Shown piece by piece: positions 14,527-23,780 of a stretch of DNA of 64,000 nucleotides. The notes below the pieces were generated by a model, which saw nothing but the letters and a program-made list of their open reading frames with translations, searched no databases and had not been told where the DNA came from. This DNA is from Methylibium rhizosphaerae (GTDB lineage: Bacteria > Pseudomonadota > Gammaproteobacteria > Burkholderiales > Burkholderiaceae_C). How positions within the stretch are numbered: position 1 is the first letter of the stretch; every line of letters begins with the position of its first letter. Where the stretch lies: assembly GCF_006386545.1 (NCBI RefSeq), contig NZ_SWAR01000009.1:99714-163713 (forward strand). Reading direction: 5' to 3'. The position numbers and the translations under genes were made by a program.

Positions 14527-16084
14527 AGCTTGCGGAAACTTCCTCGCTCGTCGCTCGCCTGAGGCGCTGCTTCGTTGCCTTCTCCAGCCGCGCGCGAAGT
14601 GCTGAAATTTGCTCGTCCACGGCGGAGGGACTCAGCTCGTTAATTCGCAGACGCACAACTTCTAGCGGAGAGAGGTCAAACACACCCGGAACAACTGCAT
14701 TCCGCACAAAAAGGTCCCTGCTGCCCGCTCGCACGTAAGCGGCTGGAATATCGAGCGCGTCAAGATCAGCGGACTCTTGGTCAAGAATGGTCCGAGCAGC
14801 AGCCGCAAAGCCATCTGGTGCTTCTTGCAAATCTGCCTCGAGGTGTGATCGCCACGCCTCTGGTGCGTATGAGGAGAAGCAGATCCCCGCCATGCGCTCC
14901 GCCAACACCGCGGCGTAGACGCGAGTCGCCCGTAGCGGCACCCTGAATATATGTTCCGGCGATATGAGCGCAATTAGCTCGTCCTTATGGCAGAGCAGAC
15001 ATTCCGATGCGTGGCGGATACCATCTACGAAGCACTCAAAGTGCTCAACTGCCGGTGCGATGCGTCGTCCATCCACCTCCACCGCGCTTCGACTACGGTG
15101 CAAGCGTAGTGACCGTTGCTCCCAAGGAAGTTCAACCTGAAGGCCTGCATTCGGATCGGCGCGAAACATTACGTCGACGCAACTGAGGCCTCCGTAGTCG
15201 ATCTCCTGGCCGCCATAGTGGTCGAAGTTAAGGAAAAGGGACGTCACATCGTCATGCTCTTCGCGTGGGCGACGCAGAAGGTAAGCAGCGGCGGCAGCCG
15301 AGAACCTTGGCTGACACATCGTTTCACAGTCGACGACGACAGGCCCCTGCTTGGTGGCAATGATGTTCTCGAAGTGCAAATCTGACGCGTTCAGCACTCT
15401 CGCCACGGCGTACAGCACCCCACCGGAGAAGGCAAAGTGCTTCGCGGCTTTGGAATCAATTTTCTCCTCGTACTCCACTCCGGCCATCCAATGGTAGCCC
15501 TCTCTTATCAAGGCTTCAGGAGCCACCAACGGGAGGCCCCAATGGCGAAGATGACGAGAGACCTCGCCACAAAGTGCAGCCCCAGAGCCAGAGCGAGGTT
15601 TGTAGTACAGATCGCCATGGCCAACAAAAGCGAACCGCAGAACGTGTTGACCGTGATGTTTGTCTGCCGAAGCAATTCGCACCGAGCTCAACTCAACGCC
15701 ATGCCGCAGTAGCCCATTGCTTATTAGCAACTCCTGATCGAGCAAATAACGATGACCTGCTGTAGCGAACTCATGGACCAACTGACATGATTGCTCGTAA
15801 AGCGCGCGATCAAGCACCGGACAAGATCGGAGATTGCGCAGTATCCATTGTGCGAGCCCGATCCCCGATAAAGCAGCGAACTGACGCTCAATTGCATTCT
15901 TCAGCGGATCACATAACCGTCTGTAGAGCGCGATGAGTTCAATCCCCAAGCCGAGCTCTACGGCTTGATTTAAGAGTCCATCGCCCTTCAATTTCGCGAC
16001 GACAAGGTTTGCGATCTGCTTAAGACAATCCTCTTCCTCAGCCGAATCGACATCTGCACCACCGATAAGTGCGGAAATCAGCAA
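14525..16084 (-). CDS. LanM-type dehydratase domain protein, no cyclase domain
   Basis: 519 residues matching only the N-terminal dehydratase half of class II lanthipeptide synthetases (normally 900-1000 residues). Kinase-like residues are all present: YKPR (Lys162), DLHFEN (Asp235, His237, Asn240) and DCET (Asp252, Glu254), with the spacing of CylM as I recall it. RVPLRAT (Arg381, Thr387) fits the phosphate-elimination pair. The zinc-binding cyclase half is absent and no remnant follows before the XRE gene. The enzyme should phosphorylate and eliminate Ser/Thr of the precursor at 17219-17539, like stand-alone PoyF in polytheonamide biosynthesis. TTG 16084 starts it, overlapping the JmjC stop by 7 bp, with GGAG upstream. 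Lower GC than neighbours suggests recent transfer. Confidence 0.85.
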   Translation of the reverse strand: MLISALIGGADVDSAEEEDCLKQIANLVVAKLKGDGLLNQAVELGLGIELIALYRRLCDPLKNAIERQFAALSGIGLAQWILRNLRSCPVLDRALYEQSCQLVHEFATAGHRYLLDQELLISNGLLRHGVELSSVRIASADKHHGQHVLRFAFVGHGDLYYKPRSGSGAALCGEVSRHLRHWGLPLVAPEALIREGYHWMAGVEYEEKIDSKAAKHFAFSGGVLYAVARVLNASDLHFENIIATKQGPVVVDCETMCQPRFSAAAAAYLLRRPREEHDDVTSLFLNFDHYGGQEIDYGGLSCVDVMFRADPNAGLQVELPWEQRSLRLHRSRSAVEVDGRRIAPAVEHFECFVDGIRHASECLLCHKDELIALISPEHIFRVPLRATRVYAAVLAERMAGICFSSYAPEAWRSHLEADLQEAPDGFAAAARTILDQESADLDALDIPAAYVRAGSRDLFVRNAVVPGVFDLSPLEVVRLRINELSPSAVDEQISALRARLEKATKQRLRRATSEEVSAS

Positions 16085-17205
16085 GCTTTGTACTCCAACA
16101 CCCCAAGAGTGATAAGCCGACGACCGAGCTCTATTGCGTCTTCAATCGGCAGACCCAGCTCCTGAGCGATTTCACGCGGAGTGAACTCGCACTTCTCGTT
16201 GATCAGTTGCATAGCACGATAGTATCCAGAGGGGAAGGCCGTCTTAGATCGTTGCTCCGAACGGACGCCATAGTCGAATAGCAGGCCTGACACTTCAAGC
16301 GTGGATAGGTCGCGCATCAGCTTGTAGGTTATAGGAACCCCATTCACGCGCACGAGCAAGTCTTCGGCGACAAGTCGACCTACGCGCAGCATTGACCGTA
16401 ACCCATCCCGCGGAAGATAGATTCTTTTCTCGGCGAGATCGGCATCCAAACCTGAATTCGCTTCTAGTGTCTCGAGCGCTTGGCGAATCAGCTCGTCGCG
16501 TTCACCAGCCGTGGCAGGCAGCCGAAGTGCCTCCTGAAGCAAGCTCGCTTTGCGGACAGCTTGGACGATTCCGTCCGCGATCGTCGGCACATGCACCCCC
16601 GCGGAGAGATGCAATGATCCCGCCTGACCAGGCAGCCCCCGATGAATGTGACCTCGCGGAATGTAGAGCACATCACCCGGCGAAAGATCAGTGCGAAGGT
16701 ATTCGCGCGCGCACTGGTCCTGGTCGACCGGGGGTTTGTACATTCCCTCAATAGGAAAAGGCGTAGAGGGCCTAGCCACAGACCACGACTTGACGCCATG
16801 GACCTGGACCAGAAACACGTCAACTTCGTCGTAGTGATACCCGAAACAATGCTGCGACGAAGGGGACAAGAACGCAGTTACGAAGGTCCGAGCTCCGTCC
16901 GGGTAAGCGCGATTGATCTCTTGACAGAGGCGCGCGACGTCAGCGTTACAAAGGTTTAGCTTATTAAAGATGGCCGTATAGCCATCCGCCAATCCTTCGA
17001 AGATCCACTGAAGGGCGTCTTGTCTGGCCGCTGCGACAGTGGGAAAGATCTCCTTATCCGCACCGGCCATCCGAATATTCTGCGCGATCTGGCCGCGGTT
17101 CGCCCAAAGATCCACCTCGAAGTCAGCCAGTTCGTAGTGGAAATCTGGCAAAGCATCTTCAAGGCGAAAGGTCCGTGCGAATTCCGACGGGATGAAACCC
17201 ATCAT
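16078..17205 (-). CDS. JmjC-domain Fe(II)/2-oxoglutarate oxygenase with winged helix
   Basis: 375 residues. The JmjC fold lies in the N-terminal half: HYDEVDVFLVQVHG supplies the metal ligands His124 and Asp126 (HxD), and YIPRGHIHRG supplies the distal His (about 188) in the arrangement of bacterial ribosomal oxygenases (RoxA/YcfD). The C-terminal 60 residues (FTPREIAQELGLPIEDAIEL ... LGVLEY) form a winged helix also seen in that family. Known relatives hydroxylate the beta-carbon of residues in proteins. Placed 13 nt after the peptide precursor and overlapping the dehydratase, it is most likely a peptide hydroxylase of the RiPP pathway rather than a ribosomal oxygenase. Confidence 0.83.
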   Translation of the reverse strand: MMGFIPSEFARTFRLEDALPDFHYELADFEVDLWANRGQIAQNIRMAGADKEIFPTVAAARQDALQWIFEGLADGYTAIFNKLNLCNADVARLCQEINRAYPDGARTFVTAFLSPSSQHCFGYHYDEVDVFLVQVHGVKSWSVARPSTPFPIEGMYKPPVDQDQCAREYLRTDLSPGDVLYIPRGHIHRGLPGQAGSLHLSAGVHVPTIADGIVQAVRKASLLQEALRLPATAGERDELIRQALETLEANSGLDADLAEKRIYLPRDGLRSMLRVGRLVAEDLLVRVNGVPITYKLMRDLSTLEVSGLLFDYGVRSEQRSKTAFPSGYYRAMQLINEKCEFTPREIAQELGLPIEDAIELGRRLITLGVLEYKAC

Positions 17206-17218
17206 CCCGGGAATCCCA

Positions 17219-17539
17219 TTAGCAAATGATCGACGGCAGAATCAGCTGCGTTCCCGCGCGAGCAACTTCAAGCATCTCAGAACGCGTAAGCGTTTGGGCG
17301 ACCGGAGGAGACGGGATAATGAAATGAAGCCGTGGCATTTCATCAGCAACAAACACGTATTCCACACCAGGGTTGACCTGAATACCCTCGGCTTGGAGAA
17401 CGGCCTTTGGATCGGCGAGCAAGGCAGCCTTGAATCCCGGGTCTTGCCAGCATTTCAGCACTATGGCAGCCATCTGCTCTCGAATGCGAGCTTTCTGTGT
17501 GCCCAGCGGTTCACCCGGGACAAGCATGTTATGCGGCAT
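17219..17539 (-). CDS. NHLP/proteusin-type RiPP precursor peptide
   Basis: 106 residues. Residues 20-78 match the nitrile-hydratase-like leader family: CWQDPGFKAALLADPKAVLQ, then a strand region ending PRLHFIIPSPP, the typical end of the leader fold. The tail contains ARAG (93-96), a double-small-residue motif of the kind cut after leaders, which would release the ten-residue core TQLILPSIIC (97-106). The core begins with Thr, as in polytheonamide precursor PoyA, and ends in a Ser-x-x-Cys motif like the AviCys ring site of some lanthipeptides. The start ATG 17539 has GGGAG about 6 nt upstream. First gene of a three-gene operon. No protease or exporter gene is adjacent. Confidence 0.82.
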   Translation of the reverse strand: MPHNMLVPGEPLGTQKARIREQMAAIVLKCWQDPGFKAALLADPKAVLQAEGIQVNPGVEYVFVADEMPRLHFIIPSPPVAQTLTRSEMLEVARAGTQLILPSIIC

Positions 17540-17672
17540 GTTGAGCTCCCATGTTTGGACGAGCCACAGTAGTTTGTGTAAACGAACATGTCAAGCTGGC
17601 GCAACCGCGTCACGTCATGCAGATTGATGACCCGCAAGTCATAAGGCCCCATCGAGGCGTTCGACTCTCCCT

Positions 17673-20483
17673 TCATTCCTCGAACTCCGCCGACGAAAAC
17701 TTCAGCACCGAAGCGTTCTCCTTCGCTGCCCGTTGGGTCGCGTCATCAAATACGCCGCCGCCTGCGTCGGCCTCGATCTCCACCCGAAGCTGAACGCTGA
17801 CCCCAGGCTTCGTAGTGAACAGCATGACAAGCTCATCGTAGAGGTCGTTGAAGCCTTTCTTTCCCAGCACGGGATCCAACGTCGTTGACGCGTAGAAGCG
17901 TCGCTTGACCGAAGAGGGCGTCGGAGGCTGTGCGTTGGAGCCGTTCTCCACGCTCGGCGGGGTCACCGGCGGCGGCACCACAGCCCCACCGCCCCCAGGT
18001 ATTGGTGACGTAGGGCTTCGCTCTCGAACCGAGTTCGCAAACGATGCAGCCGCGGAAGGCTCGATTAGCAACAGCGAGCTGTCCAGGATCGGCGTCGTGC
18101 GATTTCCGTAGACAAAACCGACGAAGCCGTCACTGTCCTTGCCCTGCGCCAGACCAAAGAAGTCGCGACTTTCGGCGCCAGCCGCCAGCGTGCTCTGGAA
18201 CACGCGATCATCCCGCAGGCGTGGCAGATAGAGCTGGTGGCAGGTCTGCTGCCATACACCCAGTGCGCCGACGTCCGTCTGTTCCGGCTTCCAGAACCAG
18301 TTGCGCAGCACCGTGGCGAGATGAACGGGCGCCCACGCCCCAATCACCAGTTCGTTCTCCTTCAGCACACGATCGAGCTCATCACCGAAGTTCGCCGTGC
18401 CTGGGTTGAGGGCGAAGTGCTCCCACTGCACATCTGAAATGCCCTTGCCGGGCCGCGCCTCCTGAGAGGGCGCCAGAAGCCACTTATAGGCCTCACGGAT
18501 CGTCCTACGCACGGTGTCAACCGCCTCTCCCAGGCTGCGCTCGGCCTGCCGCGCTTGGAGTTGGTCGAGGTTCAGCCGCAGATCCTTCACGTCATTGACG
18601 ATGGACTGCCAGGCCAGCATCGAGCGGACTTGGTCCTTCAGGCGAGACACGGTCTCGAAGTCGGCCGCGACGAAGAGCACCCGGTTCTGCTTGAATCGTG
18701 GCTGGTCGCCACGGCCTTTTAGGATCTCGGTCGCACGATCAATCGCCAGGCTCTGCCCACTGCGGCTGAATGCCGCGTCAGGGGGCAGAACGACCAAGCG
18801 AAGCATCCAATCGTCGGGCACGTCGGCACTTGGCGTGAACACGTGCACCGCATCGAATGAGGCGCTCGTGATGCTGCGCTGCAGCCGATCGCGGACGGAA
18901 GGGAAGACGTCCTCCTTGTCCTGGAACCGGCGTTTCCGGTCCTCCATCTCACGCCTCAGATTCGCGCGCACGTCGAACCAGAAGCGGTTGTTGCCGCTGT
19001 TCAGGTACTGAAGCCTATCGCCCAGGCGCCGCAAGGCATCTTTGAACAGGCTCGGCTGCTGTCCGGGCTGAGCGACGCCCAGGACAACGCGCTCTAGCTC
19101 AATGCCACGCACAACTTGACCACCATTGGTCGGCGCGCTCCCAAGAAAGATGGCGCGTGCAGCTCGGCGACATGCTTGCACGCTGCCCAAGCGCGGATCG
19201 CGACGCTCGATCTCGGTCGTCTCGGCACGCTCGCCGTCAATGTCCTTCTCCAGTACCGGGTCCCACCCCTGCGGCAGGTAGTAGATCGCCTCGTTCCGGA
19301 CATCGGCGTCGTACAACGGCAAGCTGCCGGGCATGATCAGCAGGTCGGTGTTGTTGGCATTCCAAAGCCGGTGGATGACCTTGGCCATCAACTTCAGCAC
19401 GCCTCGCGTGCGCTGGAAGTTGTCGAGGGACGACCAGTCCTCGTACAAGCGGTCGAACACCTCCGGATGGATCGGGTACGCCGACAGCAGACGGTCGTGG
19501 TACCTGGATTCCTGTGTCTCGTGCGGGAAGTCGTGCGCGTGACCAACGTACAGGTCCGCGAACGCACGGCACACCTCCTCTGCCGCTAGTTGGTCGCCAA
19601 TGGAGGCAAACAGTCGGCGGCGGACGATCTCGAATGCTTCGCTGGACGACACCGGCTTCCACAGCGCCTGCACGCGACCGAAGTAGTGGGCCAGAGCGCC
19701 CAACGCCTTGACCCCTCGCTGGCTTCCCGCCTCCTTGTCAGACTCCGGCAGGGAAGCCAGAAGGATGGCCGTCGGCACTGCCTTCAGGGCCTCTGTGAGT
19801 GCCTGGATGAAGCTCAGGTTCGAGTCGAAACTGCCGCCGCTGAGAGCCTTGCCCTCCTCGAACTGGCGGATGTAGGCAACCAGCTCGTCGATCAGGATCA
19901 CGCAAGGCGCATACCTCGACAGCAATTGCTCCAGCACCGCCTTGCCGGGCGAGGTGCCAGACTGATCGGCATCACGCACCAGCTCATAGGCCTCAGCCTT
20001 GCCCAGTTGCCAGGCCAGTTCGCCCCACAAGGTCTTCACGGCTAGGCCGTCATAAACCGCAGGCTGATTCGGCGACTGGCGGATGCCGTCGAGCACGACG
20101 ATACGGGCAGGCTGTAGGTCGACGATGCCCGCGCTCTCCAGGATGGCCGGGATTCCTTGCAGGTTTGTCGCCGGCACTGCGCCCTTGGCCAGGTGGTATA
20201 CGGCCAGCATCGTGTGCGTCTTGCCGCCACCAAATGCTGTCTGCAGCTGGATGACCGGATCGCCGCCCTTGCCAGCCAGGCGCTTGACCACGGAGTCGAG
20301 CAGCAGCCGCATGCCCTCAGTAATGAACGTGCGCTGGAAGAACAGCGCGGCGTCCTGGTACTCGGCCGACGCGGTCTTGTCATGCACGCGTGACAGATCC
20401 GCCGCGAACTCGGCTTGCTGGAAAGTGCCCTTCAGCACGTCCGAATGCGGAACGGCGACTTCACGCCACGGCTTCAATCCCAT
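17673..20483 (-). CDS. DUF499 AAA-type ATPase of defence operon
   Basis: 936 residues of the COG1483/DUF499 family. Walker A is AFGGGKTH (about 83-90) and Walker B is [12 protein letters not shown] (about 213-222). A Pro/Gly-rich linker (about 838-870) leads to a C-terminal domain. Family members occur in defence islands next to DUF1156 methylases and SNF2 helicases, and are distantly like the P-loop protein of BREX. The role is inferred as an ATP-driven motor or sensor in phage restriction. It is the last gene of the eight-gene operon, starting 3 nt after the Hsp70-like stop, so a tight complex with that protein is plausible. Confidence 0.85.
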   Translation of the reverse strand: MGLKPWREVAVPHSDVLKGTFQQAEFAADLSRVHDKTASAEYQDAALFFQRTFITEGMRLLLDSVVKRLAGKGGDPVIQLQTAFGGGKTHTMLAVYHLAKGAVPATNLQGIPAILESAGIVDLQPARIVVLDGIRQSPNQPAVYDGLAVKTLWGELAWQLGKAEAYELVRDADQSGTSPGKAVLEQLLSRYAPCVILIDELVAYIRQFEEGKALSGGSFDSNLSFIQALTEALKAVPTAILLASLPESDKEAGSQRGVKALGALAHYFGRVQALWKPVSSSEAFEIVRRRLFASIGDQLAAEEVCRAFADLYVGHAHDFPHETQESRYHDRLLSAYPIHPEVFDRLYEDWSSLDNFQRTRGVLKLMAKVIHRLWNANNTDLLIMPGSLPLYDADVRNEAIYYLPQGWDPVLEKDIDGERAETTEIERRDPRLGSVQACRRAARAIFLGSAPTNGGQVVRGIELERVVLGVAQPGQQPSLFKDALRRLGDRLQYLNSGNNRFWFDVRANLRREMEDRKRRFQDKEDVFPSVRDRLQRSITSASFDAVHVFTPSADVPDDWMLRLVVLPPDAAFSRSGQSLAIDRATEILKGRGDQPRFKQNRVLFVAADFETVSRLKDQVRSMLAWQSIVNDVKDLRLNLDQLQARQAERSLGEAVDTVRRTIREAYKWLLAPSQEARPGKGISDVQWEHFALNPGTANFGDELDRVLKENELVIGAWAPVHLATVLRNWFWKPEQTDVGALGVWQQTCHQLYLPRLRDDRVFQSTLAAGAESRDFFGLAQGKDSDGFVGFVYGNRTTPILDSSLLLIEPSAAASFANSVRERSPTSPIPGGGGAVVPPPVTPPSVENGSNAQPPTPSSVKRRFYASTTLDPVLGKKGFNDLYDELVMLFTTKPGVSVQLRVEIEADAGGGVFDDATQRAAKENASVLKFSSAEFEE

Positions 20484-20486
20484 TTC

Positions 20487-22253
20487 TCAACTCCCCGAGA
20501 TGCGCAAGTTCCCGGCCACATAGCCGTGGTGCCGTGAACCGCCGCCACCGAAAGTTGGTGGTGCTGTCAGCGTTTCCGGCATCGTCTCTGCTGCGCCGCC
20601 GATGGCCACGGCCAGCTGCGGATACACCGCCTCCAGCTCAACCGGCATGTCGTTCATCCACTGCGGCCGCGGATCGACAGCCTGGCGCAGGATGCGGTGC
20701 CCCTTGACGTCGATCGGGCCCTTACCAAGGACTTGCATCATCGGCAGCGGCGAGCTGCCGCCGGTCAGCACCACGTGCAAGCGCACACCATCCATCGCCA
20801 GCCATCGCAGCCATGTTTCGTCGACAGCGTCCAGCGACTTCTTGAAGCCGGCCTCCACCGCCTGGGCGAAACGCATCACCTTGTCGTCCGCCAGAAAGTC
20901 GTCGAGCTTCACCTCGCCCACGGTGCCGTCTGCCAGGGCGTACTCGAGCTTGCCCGTCTTGAACAGCGTCTCCTTCAGGCCGCGGATCCGACGATTCAGG
21001 TCCGCCAGGATCAAGCGGCCCGAGTTGTCGCTCAGGTCGATGGACTCCCGCTGCGCGATGTATCCACGCAGCAGCCCGTCCACCTTGTCGCCAGCCTGCA
21101 TCAGGCCGTGGATCGACGCGGGCACCTGAAAAACGCGGATCTCGCCGTCCTCCGGCCGGTGGGTCGAGATGAACAGGCCGAAGTCAGTCGTGCCGGCGCC
21201 GACGTCAACCACCATGAAGGCGTCGCGCAGGTTCTCGCTATCGGCGATCGCACCGGCGGCCACAGCCACCGGCTCTGGCACGCCGTCATCGATGAGGTAT
21301 TCGGGCCGCTTGCCCACGGCCTTGATCTGCTCGACAGCCGACTTCAGTTCGCCAACCGGGATACCGCCAGCCCAGCGATCGCTGAAGGTGTCGGCCAGGA
21401 TCTGCGCTTCGGCCAGCATGCTGCGCATCAGTCCGTCCGCCCACTTCGCCTGCGCCGCATCCGGCCAGCACGGACGGGCGAATCGGCGCTTGGCATACCG
21501 CGGTTCCTTCACGCTCTGAAAGGCGAGCGAACGCTCGGCCACGTCCGTCAGGTAGGCGAGATAGATGCGGATCAGGTCGCCTTCTGTTAGGCGAAAGCCC
21601 GTAGGGTTCATCGCGGGCTTGAGGACGCAGGCCTCGCCGTCGAGGTTGCCTTCCCTGCGCAGGCTCAGCCAGCCCTTGATCGAGTCCAGCCGCTCGCGAC
21701 CGGAGTCCACCAGGTCCTGGCTCTGCTCGATCGCTTCGAAGCCGAAGTAGGCCTTGCCATCGTCACCAATGAACACCGAGGAGGGCAGCGTATAGCCCTG
21801 CCGGCCAGCCTCGGTGCCCAGCTCCAGGTCGAGGTACTTGTCGGGGAAAACGGTCGCGAAGGCCTTCGACATCGCAGTTCCGAAGTCGAGGCACAACAGC
21901 ACTTCAGGATCGGTGACCTCCTCGCGCTCGATGGAACCCAACGCGAGCGAAACCTGCGGCAGCGAAGCAATCTTCGGCGTTGAAGTCGTCTTGTCCTCGA
22001 TGTTCACCGAGGTCGGTGCATTCGGAATCGGAGATGTCCCGTTGCCGCCGGTCACCGCAGCCGAAGCTGGGCTGGGCGCATTCGCCACCGGTTCCGCAGC
22101 CGCCGACGCATCGGCGTCGCCACCTGCCTGCAGCGCAAGCAACGCCAGCTGCAGCGCCTTGCGCTCCAGCGACGATACGGCACCAATAACCTGGTCGCGT
22201 TCGATGCGCTCCATCAGGCTCGCAATCAATATCGCAGCAGTGTTCTTGTCCAA
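20487..22253 (-). CDS. Hsp70/actin-fold ATPase of defence operon
   Basis: 588 residues. The actin/Hsp70 nucleotide-binding signature is present: CLDFGTAMSKAF (phosphate 1, about 121-132), VDVGAGTTDFG (phosphate 2, about 344-354) and VVLTGGSSPLP (adenosine motif, near 525). Unlike DnaK it has no substrate-binding domain after the ATPase, but an N-terminal extension of about 118 residues: a helix (ERIERDQVIGAVSSLERKAL), then an Ala/Pro/Thr-rich linker. Start is TTG 22253 with AGGAGG upstream. Genes on either side encode a possible GrpE-like protein and a DUF499 ATPase. I infer an ATP switch controlling the defence complex. A broken relative lies at 12995-13165. Confidence 0.83.
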   Translation of the reverse strand: MDKNTAAILIASLMERIERDQVIGAVSSLERKALQLALLALQAGGDADASAAAEPVANAPSPASAAVTGGNGTSPIPNAPTSVNIEDKTTSTPKIASLPQVSLALGSIEREEVTDPEVLLCLDFGTAMSKAFATVFPDKYLDLELGTEAGRQGYTLPSSVFIGDDGKAYFGFEAIEQSQDLVDSGRERLDSIKGWLSLRREGNLDGEACVLKPAMNPTGFRLTEGDLIRIYLAYLTDVAERSLAFQSVKEPRYAKRRFARPCWPDAAQAKWADGLMRSMLAEAQILADTFSDRWAGGIPVGELKSAVEQIKAVGKRPEYLIDDGVPEPVAVAAGAIADSENLRDAFMVVDVGAGTTDFGLFISTHRPEDGEIRVFQVPASIHGLMQAGDKVDGLLRGYIAQRESIDLSDNSGRLILADLNRRIRGLKETLFKTGKLEYALADGTVGEVKLDDFLADDKVMRFAQAVEAGFKKSLDAVDETWLRWLAMDGVRLHVVLTGGSSPLPMMQVLGKGPIDVKGHRILRQAVDPRPQWMNDMPVELEAVYPQLAVAIGGAAETMPETLTAPPTFGGGGSRHHGYVAGNLRISGS

Positions 22254-22303
22254 AGTTCCCTCCTCGACGACTTGTCAGCGATCGGGCCGAAGTGGCCCGC
22301 GAT

Positions 22304-23770
22304 TCACTCCACCAATCCCTTGGTCACCACGTCTCCCAGGCCACCATCTGCACGCTTGCGCACGATGGCAGGCTGCTTGACAACCATGCGCTGCCGCGGC
22401 GAACCTCCGACGACGGTGAAGAACTTGGTCGACATCTCGACCTCCTCCCCCGGCACGCCGTACAGGTCCAGTCCCCGCAGCGCGGCAGCCTGCTCCACCT
22501 GGATGGCCAGCGCCTGCACGCCATCCAACAAGGCCTGCGTGGACGGTGCCAGCGCGGGGTCGTAGATCTCGAGGTTCGACACCAGCGGATCTCGCAGCCC
22601 ATCGCGAAGCTTGCGGGCCTGGCGCGCGGCCTGTAGCGCGAGCCCGATACTCTCGTCGGCATTGCTGGCAGCGGCCTCCACGGCGGAACTGCTGGCTTGC
22701 CGCACCGGCCGCACCCGGCCGTGTTCCAGCCAGTCACGCACCTCTTCGTTCAGCTCGGGATGTCGGGCGGCGAGTTCACGGGCCACCGCGCGGGCCCGCT
22801 CAGGGTGGTTGCACAGCACCTCCAGCTGCGCAAGCAGGGCTTGATCACGCTGCCCCTGTCGACCCAGAAGTAGAAGCGCCTCGCTTACGTCAGTAATCAG
22901 CCTATCCAGCGGCTTCTGGAGCTCGTTGGGCCAGGAGCCCCCGCCCACCAGTCGTCGACAGTAATCCACTACCCGGTACATCGTTGGATCCGCGACGACC
23001 GAGATGCGCGTACGGACGATGTCGTGGACAAGAAGCAGCGCTTGCCGGCACAGGTCCACCTGTGCCTTGTCTTCCTGCGGTTTGCCAACCGCCATCAGCG
23101 GGGCACTGACCCACTCGTACAGCGCGATGCCTAGCTCGTCGCCAGCCTCGAGCTCGCTCTCGAGCAGTGCCTCCCGAATGGCCTCGATGGCCGAAGCAAG
23201 TCTCCGCGCCATCGTGTCACCAGGTGCCTGCGTGTCGGGTCGGTACGCTTCAAAGGCTTTCGCGAGACGGCGCAGCACTTCGGCGAGGCTGCCCGAACCG
23301 GCCATCAAAGCCGACACCAGCTCGAGGCGTGCCTTGTCCGCCGATGCCTCCTCGGCAATGGCTCGGGCCTGGTAGTCCGGCAGCCATGGCGCTGACATCT
23401 GGGCACAGGCGCGCGCTAAGTTGAGCCGGTCGTCCCCCTTAGCCAGCAGCTGCATATTCGGCAAGGGCTCGGAGAAGGCAGGGCGCAATTGCTCCACCAT
23501 CTCAGGCGCCCAGCGCTTGACGATCTGCACTAGGCGGATGCACTCGGCGATCGCAAGCAGTCGATGACCGGGCTCCGAGGCCGTAAGCGCCTGCTGTAGC
23601 AAGTGGCGTCGGCCGGCAGCGACTGCCGGATCCTCGTATTGCTTAGGCAGAAACTTGGTCGTGCTGAGCGTCGACAGGGCTTCGTATCGATCCTCCGGCG
23701 ATGCAGCCGGATCGGCGAACCTCGCCAGGGCCGATACCGCCTCCGAACTGCTTAAGGTATTGGTCGCCAT
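22304..23770 (-). CDS. Helical defence protein with possible GrpE-like C-terminus
   Basis: About 488 residues from ATG 23770 (MATNTLSSS), 10 nt after the methylase stop. Most of the chain is predicted helical, with repeat-like segments suggestive of an alpha solenoid. The last 65 residues (from LRGLDLYGVPGEEVEMSTKF) change to strand-rich sequence with the pattern of the small beta domain of GrpE nucleotide exchange factors. As the next gene encodes an Hsp70-like ATPase, I infer this is its dedicated exchange or scaffold partner. The GrpE similarity is by eye only and could be wrong. Confidence 0.55.
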   Translation of the reverse strand: MATNTLSSSEAVSALARFADPAASPEDRYEALSTLSTTKFLPKQYEDPAVAAGRRHLLQQALTASEPGHRLLAIAECIRLVQIVKRWAPEMVEQLRPAFSEPLPNMQLLAKGDDRLNLARACAQMSAPWLPDYQARAIAEEASADKARLELVSALMAGSGSLAEVLRRLAKAFEAYRPDTQAPGDTMARRLASAIEAIREALLESELEAGDELGIALYEWVSAPLMAVGKPQEDKAQVDLCRQALLLVHDIVRTRISVVADPTMYRVVDYCRRLVGGGSWPNELQKPLDRLITDVSEALLLLGRQGQRDQALLAQLEVLCNHPERARAVARELAARHPELNEEVRDWLEHGRVRPVRQASSSAVEAAASNADESIGLALQAARQARKLRDGLRDPLVSNLEIYDPALAPSTQALLDGVQALAIQVEQAAALRGLDLYGVPGEEVEMSTKFFTVVGGSPRQRMVVKQPAIVRKRADGGLGDVVTKGLVE

Positions 23771-23780
23771 GCGCTGCCCC

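Noticed and set aside
14525..16084. Complete class II lanthipeptide synthetase
   Set aside because: Length is about half, the zinc ligands of the cyclase are missing and no cyclase remnant follows.
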